Assembly: GCF_947488565.1 (NCBI RefSeq)
Contig: NZ_CANKZC010000005.1
Coordinates: forward strand, 150,927 to 214,926
DNA length: 64,000 nt
Reading direction: 5' to 3'
From: an uncultured Psychrobacter sp.
GTDB taxonomy: Bacteria; Pseudomonadota; Gammaproteobacteria; Pseudomonadales; Moraxellaceae
Under the pieces are notes generated by a model. It did no database searches and was not told the origin of the DNA. It saw only the letters and a list, made by a program, of their open reading frames with translations. Positions 9,203-18,909 of this stretch are shown here, in pieces. Numbering within the stretch: the stretch's first letter is position 1; each line of letters opens with the position of its first letter. The position numbers and the translations under genes were made by a program.

Positions 9203-10735
9203 ATGCAAACCTCTACTCAAACTACTCCTAATGGCTCGCGTCCTGTCCGTACTCGTATTGCGCCATCACCGACTGGTTTTCCACATGTCGGTACTGCTTA
9301 TATTGCGCTGTTTAACTTAGCGTTTGCTAAAGCGAATGGTGGTGAATTTATTTTGCGTATCGAAGACACCGACCAAACCCGCTCAACCGAACAATCTGAA
9401 CAAATGATTTTGGATGCGCTACGCTGGGTCGGCCTGGACTGGAGCGAGGGGCCAGATATTGGTGGACCACACGCCCCCTATCGTCAAAGCGAGCGCAGCG
9501 ATATTTATAAAGAACATGCAAACAAGCTATTAGATAACAATCATGCGTTTCGCTGTTTTTGTACTAGCGAGGAGCTAGATGCCATGCGCGCTGAACAAAT
9601 GGCCAATGGCGAAACCCCGCGCTATGACGGGCGCTGTGCTCATCTTGCTCCCGGAAAAACTGAGCAATTGGTCAATGAGGGCAAACCAAACGTCATTCGT
9701 ATGCGCGTGCCGACCGAAGGCGTCTGCCAAGTACATGACATGCTACGCGGTACTGTTGAGATACCCTGGGCGCAAGTTGACATGCAAGTACTGCTCAAAA
9801 CCGACGGCATGCCAACATATCATTTAGCCAACGTCGTCGACGACCATTTAATGGACATCAGTCATGTCATGCGCGGCGAAGAATGGCTAAATTCAGCACC
9901 TAAGCATCAGCTACTTTATGAGTATTTTGGTTGGGAGATGCCGACCCTTTGTCATATGCCATTACTGCGTAACCCAGATAAGTCAAAACTGTCGAAACGT
10001 AAAAACCCAACCTCGATTACCTACTATCGTGATGCTGGCGTACTACCTGAAGCGTTACTCAACTATCTAGGCCGTATGGGCTACTCAACGCCTGACGAAG
10101 CTGAAAAATTCACCTTAGATGAGATGATTGCCAGTTTTGATATTCAGCGTGTGTCACTTGGCGGGCCTATCTTCGATATCGAAAAGCTTAATTGGTTAAA
10201 TAGCGAGTGGCTACGCGCGCTCACGCCTGAAGAGCTAAAAAATAAAATTCTTGACTGGGCCAGTGACAGCGATAAACTCACCGCTATCGCTGCTGCCATT
10301 CAGCCACGCATTGAGTTATTGTCTGATGCGGTCAATTGGGGTGGCTTTTATTTTCAGAACCTACCTGATATTAATGCAGAAAGCTTTACTCATAAATCGC
10401 TTGCGCCTGAGCAAATCATCGAGATGCTACAACTCGCGCTTTGGCAGTTAGAAACCTTGCCAACATGGTCGGAGGAAAACATCTACGCCACGCTAAAAGG
10501 TCTGGCGGCGCATATGGATATTAAGATGCGCGACTTTATGGCACCATTCTTTATTGCTATCGCGGGTAGCACCTCATCGACACCCGTTATGAACTCTATG
10601 GCGATTATCGGCGCTGATATGACTTTGACGCGTCTACGTCATGCGGTTGATGTACTGGGCGGCCTCGGTAAAAAGAAACTGAAGAAGCTTGAAAAACAAG
10701 CAGCAGAGTTGCCGGACTTTTTAGCTGCTGAATAG
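9203..10735 (+). CDS. gltX: Glutamate--tRNA ligase GltX
   Basis: A class I aminoacyl-tRNA synthetase of 510 residues that charges tRNA-Glu. The HIGH-type motif appears as [13 protein letters not shown] close to the N-terminus, RIEDTDQTR follows, and the KMSKS-type loop is KLSKRKN near residue 253. The C-terminal third is the anticodon-binding domain. The reading frame is open upstream to a TTG at 9161, but the ATG at 9203 fits the family N-terminus best. Its own substrate, a tRNA-Glu gene, lies 511 bases downstream. Whether the enzyme also mischarges tRNA-Gln cannot be decided from the sequence by eye. Confidence 0.96.
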   Translation: MQTSTQTTPNGSRPVRTRIAPSPTGFPHVGTAYIALFNLAFAKANGGEFILRIEDTDQTRSTEQSEQMILDALRWVGLDWSEGPDIGGPHAPYRQSERSDIYKEHANKLLDNNHAFRCFCTSEELDAMRAEQMANGETPRYDGRCAHLAPGKTEQLVNEGKPNVIRMRVPTEGVCQVHDMLRGTVEIPWAQVDMQVLLKTDGMPTYHLANVVDDHLMDISHVMRGEEWLNSAPKHQLLYEYFGWEMPTLCHMPLLRNPDKSKLSKRKNPTSITYYRDAGVLPEALLNYLGRMGYSTPDEAEKFTLDEMIASFDIQRVSLGGPIFDIEKLNWLNSEWLRALTPEELKNKILDWASDSDKLTAIAAAIQPRIELLSDAVNWGGFYFQNLPDINAESFTHKSLAPEQIIEMLQLALWQLETLPTWSEENIYATLKGLAAHMDIKMRDFMAPFFIAIAGSTSSTPVMNSMAIIGADMTLTRLRHAVDVLGGLGKKKLKKLEKQAAELPDFLAAE

Positions 10736-10788
10736 TTTTAATCATCGTTTAATAAAGCTGTTGTTGAATCACATGGCTAGTGGCCAAT

Positions 10789-10821
10789 GAGGAGGTCAGT
10801 TCAATATAAGCTGACCCCTTC
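10789..10821 (+). terminator. Possible terminator after gltX
   Basis: GAGGAGGTCAG at 10789-10799 pairs with CTGACCCCTTC at 10811-10821 with one wobble and one mismatch. No clean T-run follows directly (only TTTT six bases on), so termination is uncertain. Confidence 0.35.
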
Positions 10822-10967
10822 TGACGTTTTAGTAGTGCATAGAAGGAAGTTTTGAATTTTAATGCATGTTATTAAGCAGAATTCACACTATTTTGGTCTG
10901 AATTATTAGAAAAAATAGCTATAAACACTTTTTTATATATATTTATGAATTATTTTTAAAATAGCAG

Positions 10968-10996
10968 TTGACAAGACAGCCGCTCTTACCTAAAAT
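10968..10996 (+). promoter_or_regulatory. Sigma-70 promoter of the tRNA genes
   Basis: A consensus TTGACA at 10968-10973, exactly 17 bases, then TAAAAT at 10991-10996. Transcription would start near 11003, about 11 bases before tRNA-Ala. An AT-rich stretch, possibly an UP element, precedes it. This is the best-looking promoter in the window. Confidence 0.85.
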
Positions 10997-11013
10997 ACGC
11001 ACACTCTTAGCGA

Positions 11014-11089
11014 GGGGCTATAGCTCAGTTGGTAGAGCACTTGCATGGCATGCAAGGGGTCAACGGTTCGACTCCGTTTAGCTCCACCA
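11014..11089 (+). tRNA. tRNA-Ala(GGC)
   Basis: 76 bases including encoded CCA. The acceptor stem GGGGCTA pairs with TAGCTCC (one G-T), the anticodon stem CTTGC/GCAAG encloses ATGGCAT with anticodon GGC, and the T arm is AACGG-TTCGACT-CCGTT. The D arm has the usual AGCTCAGTTGGTAGAGC. Confidence 0.97.
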
Positions 11090-11246
11090 TACTATTTATA
11101 GCAACGCTCAGTACGACTGAAACGTAACCATAAATACTCGCTAGTAGGACGATATCAGCACCTAGGCAATGCTTGCTTTATTAATAGATAAGCACTCTGA
11201 TATTGTGAAGTACCGTTGTAGCCTTTTTGGTTATAACACTCTATGC

Positions 11247-11322
11247 GTCCCCATCGTCTAGAGGCCTAGGACACCGCCCTTTCACGGCGGTAACGGGGGT
11301 TCGAATCCCCCTGGGGACGCCA
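11247..11322 (+). tRNA. tRNA-Glu(TTC)
   Basis: 76 bases including encoded CCA. The acceptor stem GTCCCCA pairs with TGGGGAC, the anticodon stem CCGCC/GGCGG encloses CTTTCAC with anticodon TTC, and the T arm is GGGGG-TTCGAAT-CCCCC. It lies 157 bases after tRNA-Ala with no obvious second promoter and ahead of a shared terminator, so the two are probably co-transcribed. Confidence 0.97.
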
Positions 11323-11385
11323 CTATTCGGCGTCACTTATTAGCACTTTTGCTTAGCATCAGGTCAGACTAATAAGCGAACAATA

Positions 11386-11421
11386 AAAAGCCCAGTCATC
11401 ATATGATGACTGGGCTTTTTT
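11386..11421 (+). terminator. Intrinsic terminator of the tRNA operon
   Basis: A near-perfect palindrome, AAAAGCCCAGTCATCA running into TGATGACTGGGCTTTT, ending in six T. It lies about 65 bases after tRNA-Glu. Confidence 0.9.
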
Positions 11422-11422
11422 A

Positions 11423-11770
11423 TGCCTGTTTATCTACAAGTACGGTAGAGACACAAACTTGCTATTACATCTGATAATTTTCCAATTCTTAGATGAAGAA
11501 ACCCAAAAGTAATAAATTTCGGCTTTACAATCAATACTTTAACTCTATTAACGACAAAAATACACAAGTTTACATTTAGTGGATTTAGTCACACAGGTTA
11601 ACACACTTATACACAAAGTTAGTGTTTTTCTACTTAACGCTATTATGAATATATTTCTCTATTAATTAAGATTGCCTTGTACCTAGTGAAGACTTGTATA
11701 AGCCTCTTTATAGAAATCAACCATAATGATATGCAAATTAGCGTTAAATAACATGTGATAAGGAATTGTT
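11423..11770. other. AT-rich gap without a gene
   Basis: 348 bases between the tRNA terminator and the next gene. No open frame with a ribosome site was seen. It contains one DnaA-box-like nonamer (11607-11615) that I do not consider meaningful. The promoter for the downstream membrane protein gene is presumably here, but I could not pick a convincing pair of boxes. Confidence 0.5.
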
Positions 11771-12829
11771 ATGTTACCTACCTATACGCCTCAACGTCGC
11801 CCTTCTTGGCGCGGTGTACTAGCAGGTCTTATTATGGGACTGCTCGTAGTCATGGCGATGATTGCCATCGCTTTAATCCTAAGCTCATTTATACCGTTTG
11901 ACCTAAAAGGTACTAGTATTGCTGCTGGTATCTATGCTGCTATTACTGCTTTAGTCAGCGCTTATGTTGCAGGCTATTTTGCTATCAAATACTCTGCACC
12001 CGAGGCCTTGTTTGGTGATGGTACAGATGTCGATCAAAAAGACGCTACGTTGACTGGTATGTTGACTGCGGCTTTAATTGTATTGGTAACCACGTTTTTC
12101 ACTCTAAGTAGTGCAACTGGTATCCTAGCGACGGCTGGTAATACTGTTGGCGGTACGGTTAGTACAGTAGCAAAAACTGCAGGTGGCGTAGCAGCGGCTG
12201 GTACATCAGCGGCAAGTACAGCAGCCATCGCTGCACCTGATAGTACTGTTACGCAGGTTCAGCAAAAAGCGCAAGAAGTTTACCAAACCGTATCTGGTAA
12301 TATCAGCAAAGCAGATATCAGCGCTATGGTAGCCAAGAATACTCAAGATTTAAACGATCAACAAATCCAAGCGACGACTAACGTATTGGATGAGATGATT
12401 AACGAAACCAAAACTGACGTTACTGATATGGACTTCACCAGTATCGACACATGGCGCAATATTGATGAGTATGCAAAACAACGCATGGCATCTATTGAGC
12501 AGACACTAAAAGGTCCTGAGCTAATCAACCGCTTACAGCAAGAAGGATTGAGCGAAGTGCAAGCGACTGAAGTACGTTCAGAAGTAGTACAGTCATTTAA
12601 TGAGTACAAAACAAAAACTGAGCAGTATATCGCCCAAGCCCAACAAACCGTTGATCAAAACTTACAACAAGCTGAAGACGTTGCTCGTAAAGCTGCCTTG
12701 TATAGTGGTCTATTTTGGTTAATCAGTACTATCTTAACTTTCATCGCTGCTACTATGGGTGCCAAAAGCGCTGCTACTAAGCATCGTTTAGATAAGCCTA
12801 TTGTTACTTGGGGTGACAACGTTAGATAA
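11771..12829 (+). CDS. Membrane protein of unknown function with a coiled-coil middle
   Basis: 352 residues, not recognised as a named family. Three hydrophobic segments lie at the N-terminus (about 16-40, 48-72 and 93-115), then an Ala/Gly/Thr-rich stretch (about 120-155), a long Gln/Glu/Asp/Lys-rich helical region with coiled-coil character (about 160-305), and a last hydrophobic segment (about 311-333). The WRGVLAG/AAGIYAA/YVAGYFA pattern resembles small YrzE/PhnA-like bacterial membrane proteins, but that is a topology-level resemblance. AAGGAATTGTT precedes the ATG. It is monocistronic, with its own terminator. A structural or stress role in the envelope is possible but not shown. Confidence 0.7.
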   Translation: MLPTYTPQRRPSWRGVLAGLIMGLLVVMAMIAIALILSSFIPFDLKGTSIAAGIYAAITALVSAYVAGYFAIKYSAPEALFGDGTDVDQKDATLTGMLTAALIVLVTTFFTLSSATGILATAGNTVGGTVSTVAKTAGGVAAAGTSAASTAAIAAPDSTVTQVQQKAQEVYQTVSGNISKADISAMVAKNTQDLNDQQIQATTNVLDEMINETKTDVTDMDFTSIDTWRNIDEYAKQRMASIEQTLKGPELINRLQQEGLSEVQATEVRSEVVQSFNEYKTKTEQYIAQAQQTVDQNLQQAEDVARKAALYSGLFWLISTILTFIAATMGAKSAATKHRLDKPIVTWGDNVR

Positions 12830-12887
12830 GAGCATGTTAGATTATAGATCTGGTAAAACTGATTATTAGTCAATAGTACTTACCCAT

Positions 12888-12924
12888 AATAAGCTCAATT
12901 ACATACGATGATTGGGCTTATTTT
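12888..12924 (+). terminator. Intrinsic terminator
   Basis: AATAAGCTCAAT at 12888-12899 pairs with ATTGGGCTTATT at 12911-12922 (one wobble), followed by TT. It ends the preceding single-gene unit. Confidence 0.75.
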
Positions 12925-13097
12925 ATGGCTATCACTTTTAAAACACTTCTTGATTTTATTCTCACTACTTTATAACTACCCGCGCTATTGCCAACCTATC
13001 CAATGCTCGCTACTATCTACCCCATAAGTATTTTATACAACATAAAAATGCTCTAGAACGTATGAATTTTTAGAACTATCAAAGGGAAGTGATTGCG

Positions 13098-13751
13098 ATG
13101 TTCGGTATCGAGAATTATCTAGGGTTTGTTTTAGCGGCTATTTTGTTGAACCTGACACCTGGCACAGATAGCATGTATATCATCACTCGCAGCGTCTCAC
13201 AAGGGCACAAAGCTGGTTTCTATTCTGTACTGGGCATTGTCACTGGAATACTAATGCACACGGTATTGGCGGCATTAGGACTATCAATCATTTTAGCCAA
13301 CTCTCCACTAGCATTTACTATCGTTAAATATATTGGTGCCAGCTACCTATGCTATTTAGGGATTAAAATGTTAACCAGTAAATCGAAATCTATCCTATCA
13401 GACAGTTTGCCCAATAACAGAAAACTTGTACAAGCTGAGTCTTTGAATTATAGGCGAATCTATAAACAAGGCATATTGACCAATACTTTTAACCCAAAAG
13501 TGGCTTTATTCTTCCTCGCGTTTTTCCCGCAGTTTATTGATCCTAACTATACCTATAGCGCATTGTCTTTTCTAATTTTAGGGTTGAGTTTTGCTATTAC
13601 TGGTTTTATATGGTGCTTATGTCTAGCTTTACTGGCATCAAAATTTAGTGCCAACTTAAGAAAAAATCCGTCTATCGAAGTTCTTTTAAATAAAATAAGC
13701 GGCGCGGTATTTATCGGCTTGGGAGTTAAGTTGTTAATTGATAAGGGTTGA
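13098..13751 (+). CDS. LysE/RhtB family amino-acid exporter
   Basis: 217 residues with six hydrophobic segments. The N-terminal NLTPGTDSMYIITRS motif and the Gly-rich GIVTGILMH segment are typical of the LysE/RhtB translocator family, which exports amino acids such as homoserine, threonine or lysine across the inner membrane. FNPKVALFFLAFFPQF in the middle is a second family hallmark. The ATG at 13098 is preferred over a GTG at 13089, because the AGGGA at 13083-13087 is well spaced only for the ATG. The substrate cannot be told from sequence. It is convergent with acnA and shares its terminator. Confidence 0.9.
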   Translation: MFGIENYLGFVLAAILLNLTPGTDSMYIITRSVSQGHKAGFYSVLGIVTGILMHTVLAALGLSIILANSPLAFTIVKYIGASYLCYLGIKMLTSKSKSILSDSLPNNRKLVQAESLNYRRIYKQGILTNTFNPKVALFFLAFFPQFIDPNYTYSALSFLILGLSFAITGFIWCLCLALLASKFSANLRKNPSIEVLLNKISGAVFIGLGVKLLIDKG

Positions 13752-13805
13752 GAAAACTGCTATAAACGATTAAATAAGCCACTTCCTATAAAATTTAACT
13801 ACCTA

Positions 13806-13846
13806 TAAAAAAGCCCAGTCCCCTACATTGAGGAGACTGGGCTTTA
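13806..13846. terminator. Bidirectional terminator between the LysE-family gene and acnA
   Basis: AAAAAGCCCAGTC pairs with GACTGGGCTTT around a 17-base centre. Each strand ends in T residues. It serves two convergent genes. Confidence 0.8.
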
Positions 13847-13870
13847 TATCATTCTAACTCTAATCAATCA

Positions 13871-16678
13871 CTACGCAGCGTCTTTGTTGTCAGCCGCTAG
13901 CTGACGCAGCACATAGTGTAATACGCCGCCATGACGCACATACTCGCGCTCTTTTGGCGTCTGTAAACCAACGTTAACTTCAAAGACTTCCTCCGAGCCA
14001 TCGGCACGAGTAGCAGTGACTTTGGCGGTTTTGCTCTCACCATTGTCAAGGCCTGTGATACTCATCACCTCTGAGCCGTCTAGCTTATAAGTGTCTGCAT
14101 TCTCACCATCTTTAAAGGTCAGCGGCAACACGCCCATACCGACTAGGTTTGAACGGTGGATACGCTCAAACGAGGTAGTCAGTACTGCTTTTACACCAAG
14201 CAAAATCGTACCTTTCGCTGCCCAGTCACGGCTTGAGCCAGAGCCATACTCTGCACCGCCTAATACTACTAGCGGACGCTTGTCTTCTTTATACTTCATA
14301 GCCGCATCATAGATAGCCATCTCTTCGCCATCTTGTAGCGTTGCGCTGTCATCTTTGAAGTAATACGTATAACCGCCCTCTTTGCCATCCATCATGCTGT
14401 TTTTGATACGGATGTTGGCGAATGTGCCGCGAGTCATGACCGCATCATTACCACGGCGTGAGCCATAGCTGTTGAAGTCAGCTTCCATGACACCGCGCTC
14501 TTGCAAGTACTTGCCAGCAGGCGATTCGGCATCAATATTACCCGCCGGTGAGATATGGTCAGTGGTGATTGAATCGCCGAACAGACCCAAGATACGTGCG
14601 CCTTCGATATCAGGGATGCCTTCTGGCTCCATGGTCATGCCATCAAAGAACGGCGGGTTTTTAATATAAGTGGAAGCTTCACTCCATGGATACAACTGAC
14701 TATCTGCTGAGCTAATGGCATTCCACGCTTTACTACCATCAAACACTTCACCGTAGTTTTTGCGGAACATATCAGCATCGATATTATTGGCAATCAGCTC
14801 GTTGATCTCTTCCGAGGTCGGCCAGATATCTTTTAGATAAACATCGTTACCCTCTAAATCTTGGCCTAGTGGATGCGTAGTCAAGTCAATATCGACGGTA
14901 CCTGCTAGCGCGTAAGCAACGACGAGTGGTGGTGAAGCCAAATAGCTGGCTTTTACATGTGAGTGAATACGACCTTCAAAGTTGCGGTTACCTGATAGTA
15001 CGGCTGAGGCAACCAAATCATTTTCTTCGATGGCCTCTTCAATCGCATCTAACAACGGACCTGAGTTACCGATACAAGTAGTACAACCATAACCGACTAG
15101 ATAGAAACCTACTTTCTCAAGTTCATCCATGAGCTGAGACTTTTCGAGATAGTCGGTCACAACTTTTGAGCCTGGTGCAAGAGAGGTTTTGACCCATGGG
15201 CGAGCTGTCAGTCCTTTAGCCGCTGCTTTTTTGGCGACAAGTCCGGCACCAATCATAACGGCAGGGTTTGAAGTATTGGTACAAGAGGTAATCGCTGCGA
15301 TCACGACAGAACCATCACGCAGTCTATATTCTTCGTCCTCGATTGTAACCTTACAAGAGGTACTACCTTCAGCGCAGAAAGGCTTGGGTTTGGCTGCTAA
15401 TTTTTTAGCTTGCTCTTGCTTACCGCCCTCTTCATCGAAACGCACCTTGGCATCGACTTCAGCTTTACGACCTTTAGTCATCTCTAGTAAGGTCTCGCCA
15501 AACTTTTCATGCATATCAGATAGATTGATACGCTGCTGCGGTAGGTTAGGACCCGCAAGAGCTGGTTGGACAGTACTGAGATCTAGATACAAATTGCTTG
15601 AATAGGTTGCCGCTTTCGTGTCGGCATCATGCCACATGCCTTGCGCTTTAGCGTACTTTTCAACCAATTCAATTTGTGCTTCGTCACGACCTGATAGACG
15701 TAAATAATCAATCGCCATTTGGTCAACTGGGAAAATACCGCACGTGGCGCCATATTCTGGCGACATATTGGCAATCGTTGCTCGATCAGCAAGCGGCATT
15801 TGATGTAAGCCTTCACCGTAAAACTCGACGAACTTACCAACTACGCCATGTTTACGCAACATCTCAACCACACGTAATACTAAATCAGTTGCCGTAACGC
15901 CTTCAGACAGCTCACCTGTCATCTCAAACCCAACCACTTGTGGAATCAGCATTGAAGAGGGCTGACCTAGCATCGCCGCTTCCGCTTCGATACCGCCAAC
16001 GCCCCAACCAAGCACACCAATACCATTAATCATTGTGGTATGACTGTCGGTACCAAACACGGTATCAGGGTAAGCAGTCAACTCGCCATCAACTTCCGCT
16101 GCCATGACGACGCGCGCAAGATATTCTAAGTTAACTTGGTGCACGATACCGGTCGCTGGTGGAACGACGACAAAGTTTTTGAAAGCGCTCTTACCCCAAT
16201 GCAAGAATTCATAACGCTCATTATTGCGTTTAAATTCAATTTTTTCATTTAAATCAAGCGAGTCTTCACGGCCATACACATCGACTTGCACCGAGTGGTC
16301 AACGACGAGCTCACTGGGAATAAATGGATTGATTTGTTCAGCTTTACCGCCAAGCTCGACTACCGCATCACGCATCGCTGCCAGATCGACGACTGATGGT
16401 ACACCGGTGAAATCCTGCAATACCACCCGCGCTGGCATAAAGGCAATCTCTTTTGAGGCCTCTGCTGCTGCATCCCAGTTGGCGACTGCCTCAATATGGT
16501 TTTTACCGACAGACTGCCCGCCATCTTCGTTACGCAGCAGGTTCTCTAGTACGATTTTCATACAGTATGGTAGCGTATTAATATTATCGTAAGTCTCAGC
16601 AAGTTTGGGCAAGCTGTAGTAGGCATGCTCTTTGCCATCGACTGAAATAGTGTCTTTTACGTTAAAGATATCGCTCAT
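13871..16678 (-). CDS. acnA: Aconitate hydratase AcnA
   Basis: A monomeric [4Fe-4S] aconitase of the AcnA/IRP type, 935 residues, interconverting citrate and isocitrate in the TCA cycle. Cluster ligand contexts are visible: TSCTNTSNP and, further on, GCTTCIGNSGPL. FGTDSHTTMINGIGVLGWGVGGIEAE near the N-terminus is the usual substrate-binding segment (quoted in parts: FGTDSHTTM, GVLGWGVGG). The C-terminal swivel domain contains GAEYGSGSSRDWAAKG. I choose the ATG at 16678 behind AAGGAAGC rather than one 12 codons earlier. E. coli AcnA is 891 residues; an acidic/Lys-rich insert before the first cluster Cys explains part of the difference. Confidence 0.96.
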   Translation of the reverse strand: MSDIFNVKDTISVDGKEHAYYSLPKLAETYDNINTLPYCMKIVLENLLRNEDGGQSVGKNHIEAVANWDAAAEASKEIAFMPARVVLQDFTGVPSVVDLAAMRDAVVELGGKAEQINPFIPSELVVDHSVQVDVYGREDSLDLNEKIEFKRNNERYEFLHWGKSAFKNFVVVPPATGIVHQVNLEYLARVVMAAEVDGELTAYPDTVFGTDSHTTMINGIGVLGWGVGGIEAEAAMLGQPSSMLIPQVVGFEMTGELSEGVTATDLVLRVVEMLRKHGVVGKFVEFYGEGLHQMPLADRATIANMSPEYGATCGIFPVDQMAIDYLRLSGRDEAQIELVEKYAKAQGMWHDADTKAATYSSNLYLDLSTVQPALAGPNLPQQRINLSDMHEKFGETLLEMTKGRKAEVDAKVRFDEEGGKQEQAKKLAAKPKPFCAEGSTSCKVTIEDEEYRLRDGSVVIAAITSCTNTSNPAVMIGAGLVAKKAAAKGLTARPWVKTSLAPGSKVVTDYLEKSQLMDELEKVGFYLVGYGCTTCIGNSGPLLDAIEEAIEENDLVASAVLSGNRNFEGRIHSHVKASYLASPPLVVAYALAGTVDIDLTTHPLGQDLEGNDVYLKDIWPTSEEINELIANNIDADMFRKNYGEVFDGSKAWNAISSADSQLYPWSEASTYIKNPPFFDGMTMEPEGIPDIEGARILGLFGDSITTDHISPAGNIDAESPAGKYLQERGVMEADFNSYGSRRGNDAVMTRGTFANIRIKNSMMDGKEGGYTYYFKDDSATLQDGEEMAIYDAAMKYKEDKRPLVVLGGAEYGSGSSRDWAAKGTILLGVKAVLTTSFERIHRSNLVGMGVLPLTFKDGENADTYKLDGSEVMSITGLDNGESKTAKVTATRADGSEEVFEVNVGLQTPKEREYVRHGGVLHYVLRQLAADNKDAA

Positions 16679-16972
16679 GGTAGCTTCCTTATCGTTGTTA
16701 TAAATCCTGAACATAAATCATCATGAACTTATGCTTGTGACTGGTGGCTAAATAGCTGATTAATCGTTTTGATGAAAAATAGTGCAATATAGAGTAATAA
16801 ATAATTAGGTGTAAGTTTCAATTAAACCTAAACATAACTTCGCATTTAGAATTTAATATTCACTTGTTTTTACCATAACAAATATTCAAGACTTTGTTAA
16901 CGCTTAGACGTAGTCAAATCGTGGCACAATCGTAACCGTCACCAGGCTCTAACAGTATGATTGTCATTAACT

Positions 16973-18019
16973 TTATATATCTTGGCTTTTACCCTGTTTA
17001 CGGCGACCGCTCCTAAACACATAAGCGTCCTTATAAAAGTCAGCATCTACATTCTTCGCCCAAAAATGCGGTACGCCTAAAATAGGCAATGGCGATAAAT
17101 GACGCGGTGTGACCTCATTGCATGATAGCAACTCGTTCATATAATCAGCGACTCTATCGTCTAAATACTGCAGACGCTCAGATAATGATAACGCAAAGAA
17201 ATCTTGCGAGACATGTATCACCACACTATGCGCGCATAAAGGTTTCCGCGGTTGTATAAGTTGCTCAAGCAGGGCATGACCAAAGATATAAACTGCCGCT
17301 TGCGCCTGCGTACAGGGTTTTTTAGGGTCATCCCACTGCCTGCGCGGCTGTACCAAACTACCCTGCCAATCAAAATCAATGAGCGCCTCGCCAATACTAG
17401 GGTCAGCTGTAACTAGCACCGCACCATTTTCATCAAACACAGTGATGGTATCGCGGACGCGGCCTCGACTGGCACCGACCCCTTGCTGCTCAATCTCAAG
17501 TATATGATAGTGGTTTAGCAGGGCTTTGGTTTTGGGAAAGGTCAGCCAAATACTACCGTTAAATAAGTCATGTAAGTTATCACGCGTCGGAATATTGCCA
17601 GTCGTGGCGATAAAACTCTCGTAAGCCTCGCCTTCTGGTAGTGCATCCTGTGAGACAAAACTCAAAGTATGCGCTCGCTGATTTTTAATAGGTTTAGTGG
17701 TCGGCAGTGGCCTTTGTACAGTTTCGCTTTGTTGCTTTGAGGCAGCGTTAAGTATACCTGCGACAATATCTATAGACTTGTCATTGAGTATCGAGACCTC
17801 TGCCTGCTGAGGTGAATGACTTAGCTCATTTATACTTTTACTAATGTCGTTCAATTGACTTAAATGACTAAGCCACGGGGCATGCCAGTCAATCTGAGCA
17901 AAGCTGTCATCAAGCTTACTGGTAAATATAACGGACTTATGAGCAGACGAATCATTTATCAAAGGTTGATCAAAAAGAGCATCAGCACGATGCAGATGTG
18001 GCAAATTACTAGCGGTCAT
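16973..18019 (-). CDS. DUF3025 domain-containing protein
   Basis: 348 residues. The N-terminal third is variable and Ser/Gln/Asp-rich. The C-terminal two thirds fit the DUF3025 pattern: HDLFNGSIWLTFPKTKALLN, then RGRVRDTITVFDENGAV, then AVYIFGHALLEQL and a PLPILGVPHFW close. The function of this family is unknown. No signal peptide or membrane helix is apparent, so it is probably cytosolic. It reads leftwards towards acnA with a 294-base gap and is divergent from the YdjM-like gene, 114 bases away. Confidence 0.85.
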   Translation of the reverse strand: MTASNLPHLHRADALFDQPLINDSSAHKSVIFTSKLDDSFAQIDWHAPWLSHLSQLNDISKSINELSHSPQQAEVSILNDKSIDIVAGILNAASKQQSETVQRPLPTTKPIKNQRAHTLSFVSQDALPEGEAYESFIATTGNIPTRDNLHDLFNGSIWLTFPKTKALLNHYHILEIEQQGVGASRGRVRDTITVFDENGAVLVTADPSIGEALIDFDWQGSLVQPRRQWDDPKKPCTQAQAAVYIFGHALLEQLIQPRKPLCAHSVVIHVSQDFFALSLSERLQYLDDRVADYMNELLSCNEVTPRHLSPLPILGVPHFWAKNVDADFYKDAYVFRSGRRKQGKSQDI

Positions 18020-18133
18020 ATTGACGATCTCTATTAGGCGACTGGCGGCTCTATGGTATCATGGTGCGCTTTTTTACGGCTAGACAAGCAGCTCGAAACA
18101 ATGTTTTCGCGCGCTATTTATTAATGAGTTTTT

Positions 18134-18850
18134 ATGGCAAATTTTAATACCCACCTAAATGTTGCATTTATGGTCAGCGGCACGCTGAGTTTGGCGGTCT
18201 ATAAAGCTGGATTGGTTGACGACTCAGGTTTTTTGATGTGTGTGGCGCTCGGTACCATCGGCGGGCTATTGCCTGATTTGGACTCTGATCACTCAACCCC
18301 GATCAAGCTTGGGTTTAATATCATCTCTTTTGTCTTTGCCTTTGGTTTGGTGATGCATTGGCGCAGTGAGCTAAGTTTACTTGCTCTGATGGCGTTATGG
18401 CTGGCAGGCTATGGCTTTATGCGTTATGTGGTTTTTTATATTTTTACCAATATGACGGTGCACCGCGGTGTCATCCATTCTGTCCCTTATATGGCGATAA
18501 TGGGACTTGGGATGACTTGTTTGAGCTATTATGGATTACAGATGCCGCTGACCGCCAGCTGGTTTTATGGGCTGTTTTTATTCGGTGGGGCAATGGTGCA
18601 TTTGACACTGGATGAGCTGTATAGCGTCAATTTATCCAACATGAAAATGAAGCGCTCATCGGGCACGGCCATGAAGTTTTATCAACACAAAGACAAATGG
18701 TGGTATTTGCTACTGTACGCTATTCTTTTGCTTTTGATATATATAGCGCCGCCTTTTGAGATTTTTTGGTCGCGGTTAAGTGACCCATCAGCATGGGCGC
18801 AGCTCAAGGTTGGTATATTGCCAGAATTATTAAAAAGTATGCTGCAATAA
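18134..18850 (+). CDS. YdjM-like membrane-bound metal-dependent hydrolase family protein
   Basis: 238 residues with several hydrophobic helices. Acidic and His motifs sit between helices: HLNVAF near the N-terminus, GGLLPDLDSDHS at about 48-58, TVHRGVIHSVPY at about 115-126 and HLTLDELYSV at about 158-167. This arrangement is that of the YdjM/DUF457 family of predicted inner-membrane metal-dependent hydrolases, some of which are LexA-regulated. The reaction is not known. It lies 60 bases before the YchJ-like gene on the same strand. Confidence 0.85.
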   Translation: MANFNTHLNVAFMVSGTLSLAVYKAGLVDDSGFLMCVALGTIGGLLPDLDSDHSTPIKLGFNIISFVFAFGLVMHWRSELSLLALMALWLAGYGFMRYVVFYIFTNMTVHRGVIHSVPYMAIMGLGMTCLSYYGLQMPLTASWFYGLFLFGGAMVHLTLDELYSVNLSNMKMKRSSGTAMKFYQHKDKWWYLLLYAILLLLIYIAPPFEIFWSRLSDPSAWAQLKVGILPELLKSMLQ

Positions 18851-18909
18851 AATTATCATAAGACCATTAAACCTAAACGAATAAGCCCAAACGAAAATTA
18901 GAGTAAAAC

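Noticed and set aside
11607-11615. DnaA-box-like TTATACACA nonamer in an AT-rich gap
   Set aside because: Single copy, off consensus by one base, no cluster of boxes and no dnaA/dnaN/gidA genes nearby; not an origin.
15189-15605. 138-codon plus-strand open frame inside acnA
   Set aside because: Lies opposite a strongly conserved aconitase coding region; no ribosome site or recognisable product. A shadow of codon usage on the other strand.
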